Shown here one piece after another: positions 6,664 through 14,509 of a DNA stretch of 14,561 nt; positions within the stretch are counted from its first letter, which is position 1; the number at the start of each line of letters is the position of its first letter. The stretch lies in NCBI RefSeq assembly GCF_004359215.1, contig NC_090622.1, positions 432,227 through 446,787 of the forward strand. Reading direction: 5' to 3'. The translations under genes were made by a program, and so were the position numbers. The notes under the pieces are model-generated. The model did not search any database and had not been told where the DNA came from. It was given only the letters and a program-made list of their open reading frames with translations. Source of the stretch: Bremia lactucae. Taxonomy: Eukaryota; Oomycota; Peronosporomycetes; Peronosporales; Peronosporaceae.

Positions 6664-7610
6664 ACAACCTCTTTCACCCGTTTCGTGTTGTCGAGACAAC
6701 ACGGACAGGGATCACCCAAGTGAGGCATGGAAGTCTTGCCTCACGAGACAACCGATGCAGATTAAAATCTTGCCCCGGTTGAAGTTCGTTTTTTAAACTT
6801 AACGTGAATCGCGTTAAGTCTTTGAAGCCCGGCTTCGCGTCCAATGTCTTTGACATTGCGAATAAATGTGTTCCAGGCTTATCTTTTATCTCGCTTGTTG
6901 TTGCCACTGTACCATCGATGATTAAGAGAGCCATAAAGATAAAAATCTTCTTCAGCGCGAAAGTTCTTCGCACTGGGATCAAGGCCATGTACCTGTATTG
7001 CAATAAATAAGGGATATTTGTTGTGAGGAGTGGTGGTCTCTCCAGACAAGCTATTGATTAGCCGTTCGGGGAAAAGCCACGGCTTCTTTACAGAAGCTAG
7101 ACGATACATTTTAGTGTCTGCACTCCTCTGAGTGGTACCCACCAAAGCAGGGGTACCACAAGAACATTTATTACGATGGCTTACGCCATCGTCATCACCA
7201 CGCACAGGAATCAGTGCGGGTGACGGCACAGGAGACGGTGCTGGCGATGGGGAGTCATCCTCATCGTCGGAACCAAACAAGCTATAGCGAATGCTATTAG
7301 CATGTTTACCCGATATAGCCCCCTCATTCGAAGGCTTATAGTCAGCCGCCTGACGACGTTCAGGAGACTGTTCCGCTCTCCCCGAGTTGGCTATCTCGTC
7401 CGACTTGCATTCATAGTCGACCGCCAAAGAGGGGTCGCCCTCACGTGGTGACTCATCACGAGCACTCGCAACATTTAATTTTGCAAGAGAAGATGTTACT
7501 ACGGCAGGCGAAATGTCTGCCCTAAGAGACAATAATTCGTCGCCCGTGGCGGCATGTACCCCAGCCGAAGGTTCCGCACTATTTGCTGACCGCATGGACT
7601 CGTTGATCAT
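6642..7610 (-). pseudogene. Antisense gene of element B (unknown protein); 243 codons still open
   Basis: This is the better copy of the unknown gene also seen at 2587-3579. The frame from ATG 7610-7608 to TAA at 6881-6879 is open for 243 codons. It has an acidic Ser/Pro-rich middle (SDDEDDSPSPAPSPVPSP) and then the conserved block PERLINSLSGET, KYPLFIA, LDPSAKNFRAEEDFYL and HRWYSGNNKRDK. Compared with copy A a 9-bp deletion creates the TAA. Homology continues beyond it, through two one-base indels, to the Cys-rich DPCPCC segment and a stop at 6644-6642. The frame is also open upstream of 7610 to about 7664, so the original start may be earlier. It converges on pol and overlaps its stop by about 20 bp. 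I see no known domain; the Cys cluster could bind metal. Confidence 0.65.
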
Positions 7611-7712
7611 GCGATAGAATTGAGAGTGTGGTACTGACCAATCAACATCGTTTTCAATTGAGTGGTCTTATAGTGACCATCTATTCAACGACAGTCAGAG
7701 TAATTGTTGTTT

Positions 7713-7725
7713 AAGGGAGGGATGA
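7713..7725 (+). other. Polypurine tract of element B
   Basis: AAGGGAGGGATGA lies immediately 5' of the LTR start TGTAACGGGG. It confirms that the LTR at 7726 is a 3' LTR in plus orientation, in agreement with the plus-strand pol. Confidence 0.75.
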
Positions 7726-8162
7726 TGTAACGGGGTGTATCGTTACATGAAATTAACACTTGCAGCTTGTTATTTAAGATTTTATCTTAAAAGTAGAGAA
7801 TATTTAGAGAATATTACTTTACTTATCAATATTCGAAAAGCTTTTCCATAGGTAGATTAGGCCATTATGTTTACTTGCTCTGCGATCCAGTCCGCCCTGG
7901 CCGCGCGCAAAGAGAGAGACAGATAAGACTTTTATTAAATGTGTTGTATTTGTACATAATTAAGTTAGTATTAAATAGATAGAAGCAGAAGATATTAAAT
8001 ATATAAAATAGACTTTATTCTTAACCCTCTTTAAAGCAAATTTTTTTAAAGAGGGTCTTCCTCTGCACGTACTGGTGTACGTGAAGTGACGTGAGGCACC
8101 ACATGCACTGAAGCAGTGCAATGTTGTACTGAAGCAGTACAAGTCGGCAGTGCCCCGTTCCA
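7726..8162 (+). mobile_element. 3' LTR of element B (437 bp)
   Basis: It starts TGTAACGGGG and ends GCCCCGTTCCA, one base from the GCCCCGTTACA end of the A copies. It is homologous in inverted orientation to 2094-2546. The terminal TGTAACG is repeated inverted at 7741-7747, forming a 7-bp stem. Near the 3' end are a stem CACGTAC / GTACGTG (8066-8083) and the twin stem-loops at 8101-8142. Confidence 0.85.
8101..8142. repeat. Twin stem-loops at the 3' (U5) end of LTR B
   Basis: TGCACTG / CAGTGCA around AAG (8104-8120; three more pairs across a bulged A) and TTGTACTG / CAGTACAA around AAG (8124-8142). Both share the CTG-AAG-CAG tip. They correspond to 2111-2162 on the other strand. Confidence 0.8.
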
Positions 8163-8468
8163 GGTTGGACAACAAAGTTTTGCAACATGCCATATTTATA
8201 CATATTGCAGCATTCAAGATCATGCAGTTATTAGAACAGGATATGTGTAAAGTATCGTCTGAAAAGCAGAAAGCGTAAATGGTACAGTCTTACAAAGTCT
8301 AATCTACTCGAATTTTTTTTTATTGATTACGTGACTAGATTGAAGCATGCTAAAGCACGTCGGTTGGAGAACCGTTGTTGTGGTACATTTACTTTATGGG
8401 TAAAATACCCTTTTATCCTATTCTGAAATTTTTAATTACATAAATCCCATTTAGTATGGGTAACAAAT
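8163..8468. other. Gene-free AT-rich spacer between elements B and C
   Basis: No coding region, RNA gene or recognised repeat is visible. Two short stems occur, GGGTA-AAA-TACCC near 8398-8410 and CCCAT-n5-ATGGG near 8447-8461, and there is a run of nine T near 8313. Confidence 0.5.
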
Positions 8469-8803
8469 GTGGTCGCCGCCAGATATAAATCTGGCGGCCG
8501 AAATCTATGTTAATTAGCTTGCGTAAGTTTTTTTATTGAATAATTAAATGAAGAGCAGTTCCCCTTTTTGATCTTCAAGCGTTAACTACCTTCCTAAAGC
8601 TTGAGCAGCCTTTATAAGGTATAAAATCTTGGGCACTAGTTGCCACTTAGTTCTATGAACCCCTGAATCCCTTGAACTAGGATTCAGCTTTAATAGCTTG
8701 TACGACTCCCTGAGTTGTTAAACCCATTAGTCCTATAGAACTAAAAGACTTTATGAGTCTAAAAGTCGACCTCTGACTTTAGAAGCGAGGTAGCTCTGCT
8801 ACA
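8469..8803 (+). mobile_element. Probable 5' LTR of element C (left boundary uncertain)
   Basis: The right boundary is set by CTACA at 8799-8803, followed by CC and a TGG primer site, the same layout as in elements A and D. The left boundary is a guess at TGTGGTCG (8469), chosen because a strong hairpin begins there and the end would be TG...CA. No second LTR is in the window to confirm it. Confidence 0.4.
8475..8498. repeat. 10-bp perfect hairpin upstream of element C
   Basis: GCCGCCAGAT, loop ATAA, ATCTGGCGGC. A TATAAAT sequence lies across the loop (8484-8490). The hairpin may sit at the start of the LTR. Confidence 0.85.
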
Positions 8804-8805
8804 CC

Positions 8806-8823
8806 TGGAAGTGCTCGTTGTCA
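8806..8823 (+). other. Primer-binding site of element C
   Basis: TGGAAGTGCTCGTTGTCA lies two bases after the CTACA end of the presumed LTR. It resembles but does not match the TGGTAGCACTT of A and D, so either a different tRNA or mutation is involved. Confidence 0.5.
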
Positions 8824-8879
8824 ATCTACCCCTGAGTCTTTACAAGACTAAACTCTCACTGAAATAGAAGAATTTACAG

Positions 8880-9800
8880 AACATTCAGAAGCGCAACGCG
8901 CAGCTTAGGACAAGCTCAAAACTTTATTTGGGCTTGAACATGTGCAGTTAATTATCTCCCAGAGATTAGAGGTCCTGTATGCAAGGCTTGAAGCCTTCAT
9001 GCGATACGAAACCTCTTTAAACGGCCAGGTACAAGATCACTTAGCGGCATCTATGCCAATTCGGTATATCTCTGTACCTAATTCAGAGCCGAAGGCTCGC
9101 TCTCTATCTGTCAATGTGAAGACATTTGAGGGAGAAACTCTCCTTTTTGGATTAAGCAGATGAAGATGTCCATTGATTCCGCGTTGTTCTTAACAGAACG
9201 GCAAAAAGTGGCTATGACCATTTCCAAACTCGGAGGTAGAGCAATAGTGTGGGCACTATCGTGCAGTACGCCCATAAACGACGCTTTTCCTTCATGGGAT
9301 TCGCAGAAATAGCAGTTGACTAGCATATTTGCACCGCCTGATCAGGCTTTTCGCATGCGAGCACGGCTCCTAGTGACTCGACAGGGTAAACGAACCCTAG
9401 AGGACTTTGTCCAGAAGTTGAGAACTCTCATTGCTTCTATGCATCAAGACCCGGTGCAAGAAGCAATTGTTGTAACGATCTTTTTGGAGATCTCAATGAG
9501 GGCGTTGCCCGGACAGAATTATTCCGATCTCATCTTGCTACTTTCGAAGAGGCAGTTGCCATAGTGCTACGCGCTGAGTTCGACTTTAAGTCTGCTCGCG
9601 TTAGCACGCCTGTTTCCCATTCAAGCTCTTCGAGCACATGGGTACCGTCTAATAGACCGGAACTCATGGATCTAAGCCTCGTTGAGGAAGGAGAAGAGGC
9701 TTTTCAAGCTGTGGAACAGCATAAGAACATCCTTAGATGTTATATGTGCGGATGCACGAAACATTTACGTCCGACCTGTCCCCTACGAAATACTCGTTAA
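8880..9800 (+). pseudogene. gag: Gag polyprotein of element C, decayed
   Basis: Gag makes the particle shell and binds RNA. The N-terminal part (about 8942-9143, frame 2) holds QRLEVLYARLEAFMRYE, which looks helical, and then SLSVNVKTFEGE. A frameshift near 9145 moves to frame 1, with WIKQMKMSID, QKVAMTISKLGGRA and a TAG at 9310-9312. FAPPDQAFRMRARLL, RQGKRTLEDFVQKLRTLIASM and on to 9564 follow. A second shift leads to frame 3, with AEFDFKSAR and LMDLSLVEEGEEAF. The zinc knuckle C-Y-M-C-x4-H-x4-C is at 9738-9779. The domain order and length are normal for a gypsy gag. No ATG is obvious for the first frame; the initiator may be lost. Confidence 0.85.
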
Positions 9801-10421
9801 ACTCGAAAGAGCACCAATTCCGACCTATACCAGAAATCTGGTACGGTGCGGGAAAACGTCGATACCCAGTAGGTGCGCGGCGCCCTACTGGGGGCGACCT
9901 AGGCTTTGATGAAATCTAGGAGGTGAGAGGAAATACAACTTAGCCCCATTTAGATCGGTGCGCAATGGCACGGGGCGTGAGTACAGCCTGGCTTATTTTT
10001 CGCTCAAGCGACTGTAAAGGGCTTTGATAAGCCGTGGTCAATTTTAATTGACTCAGGAGCATCTTGCAATTATGTTCGACGTCTTATCCTTGAAGGAAGT
10101 CAACAATACGTTTAGGGGCTCTGTTCGCTTTGCGTCTGGGGTCGTGTCACTGTTCCTAAAGTTCCATTGAACTTAGGTATAAAGTTTCTCGACTTTGACA
10201 GTATGGAACGCTGTCTTGTTTTTGATTTGGATTCGAGATATGATTCCATCCTTGCTATGGCCTGGCTTGAACGCCATGAGCCATGGATCGGCTGGAGGTC
10301 TAAGACCTTAGGCGCCGCGCGCAATGTTCCTAACAAAGTTTTGGTTAGTCATGAACCCACTTTTGCTCGGCAACAAAAGCGCTATTGGCGCGGATCATTG
10401 ACTGAGTCTGTCAGCATTTAA
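9801..10421 (+). pseudogene. pol: Protease region of element C, decayed
   Basis: A retropepsin-like protease cuts gag-pol into mature proteins. The active site I-D-S-G-A-S-C-N-Y is visible in frame 3, with the catalytic Asp codon GAC at 10050-10052. The frame then meets a TAG near 10110 and shifts. The C-terminal half resumes at about 10155 with PLNLGIKFLDFD, MERCLVFDLDSRYDSILAMAWLERHEPWI. The segment DSILAMAWL occupies the place of the family's conserved hydrophobic-G-hydrophobic-W block. The stretch 9801-10020 has no clear open frame and holds a 9-bp stem at 9865-9892. Confidence 0.75.
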
Positions 10422-11200
10422 GACATTGGAATGTCTGACTTAGTAAACTCCAATGTTGAAAACATTAATTATGAGCCCAACTCAGAAGATGGATGTGGGA
10501 CGGCATGTAGTCCGTCGAGTGACACTCGTTGTAATAACGATTCACTGAATGCTGAACTCATTGTTGGCCTAAGGCCGAGTCATCAAGGGTGTAATATCCC
10601 TCAAATACGTGAAGTGGTACGTCTAAGTCCACCGGGTGTGTGTGTGCCGGGATGACACCATACTGAGTGCAGTTGTGACACTATTGGCGGTTCGCCAGGA
10701 CCTCAAGGCCCTGAGATGCGTGGAGTGGGACGTCTAAGTCCACCGAGAATGGCCGGCCGAGGTGGCACCATACTGAGTGTCAATAATGACACTATTGGCG
10801 GTATGCCAGGGTATTCGGGGTCAAATTCTTCTAATGCACGTGAAGCGTCGCGTAAATATTTGCTGGTAAAGGAATTTGAGTTATCTAACTGCTTGTCGGA
10901 TGTCGAATTCGACACCGTGTCTGGTATAAAACCAATACAGGCTGGAGAATTCGGGGACGTGAATGTCCCGGCCTCTAAGAGGCGTACTGTCTCTACTCCA
11001 AGACAGGAAAAACGCGAATCATTCATACCCTAACAAAGTGATACGTGTGAGCAATTGCACACGCATTAAATGGTGTAACCGGTAACATTGAGGGAAAAGG
11101 TAGCCTTGCGGCAATCCCTTCATTACATGCTCTTTTAGAGCGAGACGAAAGGTCTGCCGATGACTGCGGCTGAGTTTTAAAGGCTGGCGACTTATCTGAG
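10422..11200 (+). pseudogene. Pol spacer between protease and RT (element C), with 37-aa repeats
   Basis: Two frames remain open here, 10431-10655 and 10716-11033, both in frame 3 and separated by a TGA at 10653-10655 and a short poorly conserved stretch. The segment is Ser/Asn/Gly/Pro-rich and has no enzymatic motif; it appears to be a linker. Within it a 111-bp unit occurs twice (10602-10823), with RLSPP at the start and DTIGG near the end of each unit. From 11034 to 11200 I see no clear frame. It lies in the polyprotein order where gypsy elements go from protease to RT. Confidence 0.55.
10602..10823 (+). repeat. Two tandem 111-bp units in the pol spacer
   Basis: GTCTAAGTCCACCG starts at 10621 and again at 10732, and GACACTATTGGCGG occurs at 10676 and 10787, both 111 bp (37 codons) apart. 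The units keep the same reading frame. A partial third unit may begin at about 10835 (GCACGTGAAGCGTCGCG). A (GT)n run lies in the first unit. Confidence 0.8.
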
Positions 11201-12215
11201 ATGGTGATCATTCAACCTGCGATTGAGTTAAACTCATCGGCACTTCTGGACGAAGCTGTCCTGGATGACACAAAAGCTGCACTAAGTGCGCGGAGTGGGT
11301 CATCGATCCTTAAATCCTACGGATCCACTTTATTACTTAATTAAGGAAAAATGTACCAATCCACCATCTGTTTTACCTCCGGATAGAGGTGTCCGCCATG
11401 AAATTGACTTGGTTCCGGGAACCAAATACTGTATTGCACGATGGTGGCCTTTACCAAGGGAACAGTCTGACGTCATTGACGTTTCTTCCATGCTAAGCAC
11501 GAGGCTGGAATGGTACGAAAAAAACAATCTTCCCATTCGACACCGACATTTTGTGTCAAAAAGCAAAATGGTAAATGGCTTATAATAAGCTTCATGCTCC
11601 CATCATACCGGCACAAACCCCCATTCCTAGAGAGGTTGTTCTTCAGAGCAATATGGTGAGATGTACAATGTACATTGCACTTGACTTGGTCGATAGTTAC
11701 TATCAACTGCTCATACGAGCTAGCGATATCCCGCTTACAGCGGTTTGCACCCCAAGGGCATGCTATGGGAGTGGTTGATTATGCCACAAAGGCTTTCCAA
11801 CGCCCCGAAAACATTTAATCCTATAGTAACGCAACTGCTCCGCCCTCATCGAGGTTATGAAAAGACTTATTTCGATGACATTTCTGGCCATAGTCGTGCG
11901 GAGCAAAGTCGGCTGGATATGGAAAGCCATTTTGACCATTTGCGAGCAGTGCTCGAGTGTATGCACAAATAAAATGCATTTTTGGCACAGAAGATTCCTT
12001 TCTTAGGGTACTTCATTAGGAAGCGAGGCATTAGAGCGGATCCCGCTAAGGTAAAAGCCATAGTAGATTGGCCGGTTCCTAACAACCAAAAGGATTTGCG
12101 TAAGTGGATGGGTCTCGCCAACTATTCACACAAATTTAGGGAGAATTACGCTGATATGACTAGCCATTATCGAATCTCCTTAAAAAGAATATTGAATGGT
12201 GGTGGAATAGCACAG
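11201..12215 (+). pseudogene. pol: Pol, reverse transcriptase (element C), decayed
   Basis: Reverse transcriptase copies element RNA into DNA. A pre-RT stretch from 11201 to 11341 (frame 2; [20 protein letters not shown]) is followed by PPSVLPPDRGVRHEIDLVPG (about 11363-11425), with frames shifting. The palm motif A, with ALDLVDSYYQL, has its catalytic Asp at 11683-11685. Motifs of the MLWEWLIMPQRLSNAPKTF type (the LPFGL-NAP region) follow at 11762-11820. The YxDD box is present as Y-F-D-D at 11868-11879. The thumb/connection region IPFLGYFIRKRGI to KDLRKWMGLANY is at 11988-12126. At least four frame changes and a stop (TAA at 11970-11972) prevent expression. The motif order and spacing are those of Ty3/gypsy RT. 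Confidence 0.85.
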
Positions 12216-12700
12216 AACACAATGCTTTTCAAGCAGTTAAGGATAGTCTTATCCATGCCCCGATTCTGGCACTGCCAAACCTAAATCGGCCTTTCAGTGT
12301 CGTCTGTGACGCTTCGGGTTTTGCCGATGGCAGTGCTCTGTTACAAACAGATATTGATGGGCGTGAATGTGTTATTGCGTTCGAGTTAGACAGCTTAAAG
12401 CTGCAAAAAAGAACTGGGCAGTACATGACAAAGATTTACTTGCTATAATGTATGCTTTCGTCAATTCAGAGTTCATCTGCTCGGTTCCAAGCCGTTTGTG
12501 ATATACAGATCACGCGTCATTACGCACGGCGACTAAGTCGCTCCATCTCTCACAGCGAATGGCCCAATAGCTATCATTTTTCGCCGAGTACAACTTCGAG
12601 GTGAAGTATAAGGCTAGCAAGCAGAATGCTTTGGCCGATGCGTTATCACGCAGGCCGGGTTATGAGCTCTCACACTTAACGACTATCACGTCGCTCCTTA
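12216..12700 (+). pseudogene. pol: Pol, RNase H (element C), decayed
   Basis: RNase H degrades the RNA template. The start is PILALPNLNRPFSVVCDAS, with the presumed catalytic Asp at 12308-12310. Further on are SALLQTDIDG and VIAFE, then (with frameshifts) a stretch corresponding to the VHDKDLLA region, the HASLRTA segment (12514-12535) and the end KYKASKQNALADALSRRP (about 12604-12658). The last part matches 4349-4505 of element B. Stops at several places, such as the TAA before 12450, show decay. Confidence 0.8.
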
Positions 12701-13980
12701 CTGCCTTTTTCGTTCGGCTTACGCTAAGGATGCGCAGTGTATAGCTCTGCTACGAACTCTGAAGAACTCTGACTCGGATTTCAAATTGTCGGCACTTTTG
12801 CGTGCAAGGTTACATCGATTTTCTATCGATAGCGACCTATTCCGTTATTGCATGGACGCTGCGGATCCTCCGCGCGTTGTTGTTCCTCATGATGAAGATT
12901 TGAAGTACCGAATTCTTTATGAGGCACACGATACTGTCCTTGGTGGTCATCTCGGTAGAGAAAAGACCTACGGCTCTGTAAGCTAGATTTATTGGTGGCC
13001 CAAACTTTATAAATAAGTCAGCACATATGGTCGCACATGCGAAACTTGTCAACGGGTTTAACCCTCAACGCATTCTGCTGCGCCACTGGCGAGCCTTCCC
13101 GTAGAATTCATTGGAATGGATTTTGTTTTCGGTCTACTGAAAAATTCAGCCGAAAACTCCGGCATAGTGGTCTTTGTTGACCGATTAAGCAAAATGGCTC
13201 ACTTAGCGGCCGTGCCGGATTCCATTGATGGTAAAGGTACAGCAAGGCTATTTTTTGATCGCGTGTTTCGACAACACGGTTTGCCAGTGGCAATTGTTTC
13301 TGATCGGGACCCCCGTTTCACGGATAATTTCTGAAAATCAAGTTTCCGAGTGCTTGACACCAGCTTGGATATGTCACCTGCGGACCATCCGCAGACCGAT
13401 GGTAAAACTGAACGTTTCAATCACGTCATTGAAGATGTTTTACGCAGTGTGTGTGCTCAGACATCAAAGCGCTGGAGCTCAATGCTCCCAGTGGTGGTGT
13501 TTGCGTTAAATACGATGTACATGCCTCTTCAGGCTATACTCCGTTCTATGTCAACTGGCTCACCCACCCATGCGTTCCATTGACGATACCACTGCGTGGT
13601 TCAGGGCTTGGTGGGGGAGAATTGGCCGATAGGCTTGCTGATATCAGCCCTGTTACCGTTCAGAAACAAATAAGCGAGTTTCTCGCGACGCGATTTAGTG
13701 TCTTAAGACATGTAAGGGATACGATTGCTGATAGCCAAGACAAACAAAAAGAATAAGCAGATGCCAAAGGCAGAAGGTGTATTAATTCTTACTTGGTCGC
13801 AGACTGAGTTTTATTAAACGCTAAATACCTACCTACTAACTTGGTTTCCGCGGTCTTCAAGACCAAATTGCGCCCGCGCTTTATTGGACCATTTACGGTC
13901 GTGGCCAAAAAGGGCCTAGCTTATACGCTAAACATTCCTAGAAAGCTGCGTACACACCCAGTGTTTTACGTTGGCTTGCT
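12701..13980 (+). pseudogene. pol: Pol, integrase (element C), decayed but motif-complete
   Basis: Integrase joins the DNA copy to the host genome. The zinc-binding part is at 12880-13060, with RILYEAHDTVLGGHLGREKTY (two His) and CETC (13038-13049), a TAG near 12984 and a TAA near 13012. The catalytic core has D in GMDFVFGL (GAT 13119-13121), D in IVSDRDPRF (GAT 13302-13304) and E in TDGKTERFNH (GAA 13410-13412). The spacing is 60 and 35 residues, a perfect DD35E pattern. A single Trp-to-TGA change at 13332-13334 breaks an otherwise open core. After a frameshift the C-terminal region continues at about 13530-13756 (YTPFYVNWLTHP, EFLATRFSVLRHVRD) and 13841-13980 (RFIGPFTVVAKKGLAYTLN, a GPY/F-like module). 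Confidence 0.88.
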
Positions 13981-14509
13981 TATGCCAATATCGGGGCCCT
14001 TCCCACCTGGACTTGAAGGCGCTTGCGCCGATACAGGCGGTCGTGCCGCAGATTTGTTGCATCCTCACCAGGATATCCAACTGACCCTCTAAACGAGGCT
14101 GCTGACGCTCCAGCGTCGAAAGACGGTCCCGAACCGCCTCAAAAGAGCTCTCAACCTGAGCAAGGACCTCGCGAAGAAGTTGCACCTCGTGCCGTAGAGA
14201 ATCAAATGCTTCCGCCGAAATTTCATCCCTCTCCTGCGCTGCTTGATGCGCGGGTGAACCTTCAGTTTCATATGGAGAAAATTTTAAAGCGAAGTCGTCG
14301 TGAGGGTCAATACCAGTATCTGGTGAAGTGGCTAGGGTAACCCTCTTCTGAAAACTCATGGGAGCTCGAGGTACCTCTTCGGCAAGATTGCCCGTATGTC
14401 GTTGACGGTTTTGAGCGCCAAGCTTAGGGTCAACTCGCGTCAAACGACGCTTCCCACTACTATACGTGGGATTAGGTGGATTTATAGCCTCAGTGCGGCT
14501 TCGATCCAT
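13928..14509 (-). CDS. Open antisense frame over the pol end of element C (unknown, doubtful)
   Basis: This 193-codon frame has an ATG at 14509-14507, 83 bp beyond the pol stop, and runs back through the chromodomain and linker to 13928. Its N-terminus (MDRSRTEAINPPNPTYSS) lies outside pol. The middle segment, SLRHEVQLLREVLAQVE to RDRLSTLERQQ (roughly 14210-14100), looks like a coiled coil. It stays open although the sense frame has a nonsense codon and a frameshift here. I recognise no family. It may be a chance product of pol codon use, or an antisense gene like that of A/B but overlapping pol. Confidence 0.3.
   Translation of the reverse strand: MDRSRTEAINPPNPTYSSGKRRLTRVDPKLGAQNRQRHTGNLAEEVPRAPMSFQKRVTLATSPDTGIDPHDDFALKFSPYETEGSPAHQAAQERDEISAEAFDSLRHEVQLLREVLAQVESSFEAVRDRLSTLERQQPRLEGQLDILVRMQQICGTTACIGASAFKSRWEGPRYWHKQANVKHWVCTQLSRNV
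13981..14426 (+). pseudogene. pol: Pol, linker and chromodomain (element C)
   Basis: After the integrase a Pro/Glu/Ala-rich linker with a frameshift (between the frame ending at 14092 and that open from 14023) leads to a chromodomain at about 14260-14426. It reads LQFHMEKILKRSRREGQ, YQYLVKWLG, then a TAA at 14338-14340 where a Tyr is usual. The same frame continues with PSSENSWELEVPLRQDC to a natural-looking TAG at 14424-14426. Apart from this nonsense codon the chromodomain is intact. It would guide integration to chromatin marks. The whole region is also open on the opposite strand. Confidence 0.82.

Larger units (their letters stand above)
4346..8162 (+). mobile_element. Element B: 3' part of a gypsy chromovirus of the same family as A
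   Basis: Plus-strand order is RNase H end, integrase, chromodomain (to 6663), an antisense gene (7610-6642, minus), polypurine tract (7713-7725) and 3' LTR (7726-8162). The 5' LTR, gag, protease and RT are missing. The left end abuts the truncated LTR of element A with a few bases of shared CG-rich sequence, which points to illegitimate recombination rather than insertion. Confidence 0.8.

Noticed and set aside
8021..8223. Minus-strand frames of 60-87 codons at 7960-8223
   Set aside because: They lie in the 3' LTR of element B, are low in complexity and have no counterpart in the other LTR copies.
8775..8825. Possible tRNA gene suggested by a short stem GTAGC-TCT-GCTAC
   Set aside because: No cloverleaf, A box or B box can be formed. 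The position is better explained as the LTR end plus primer-binding site.
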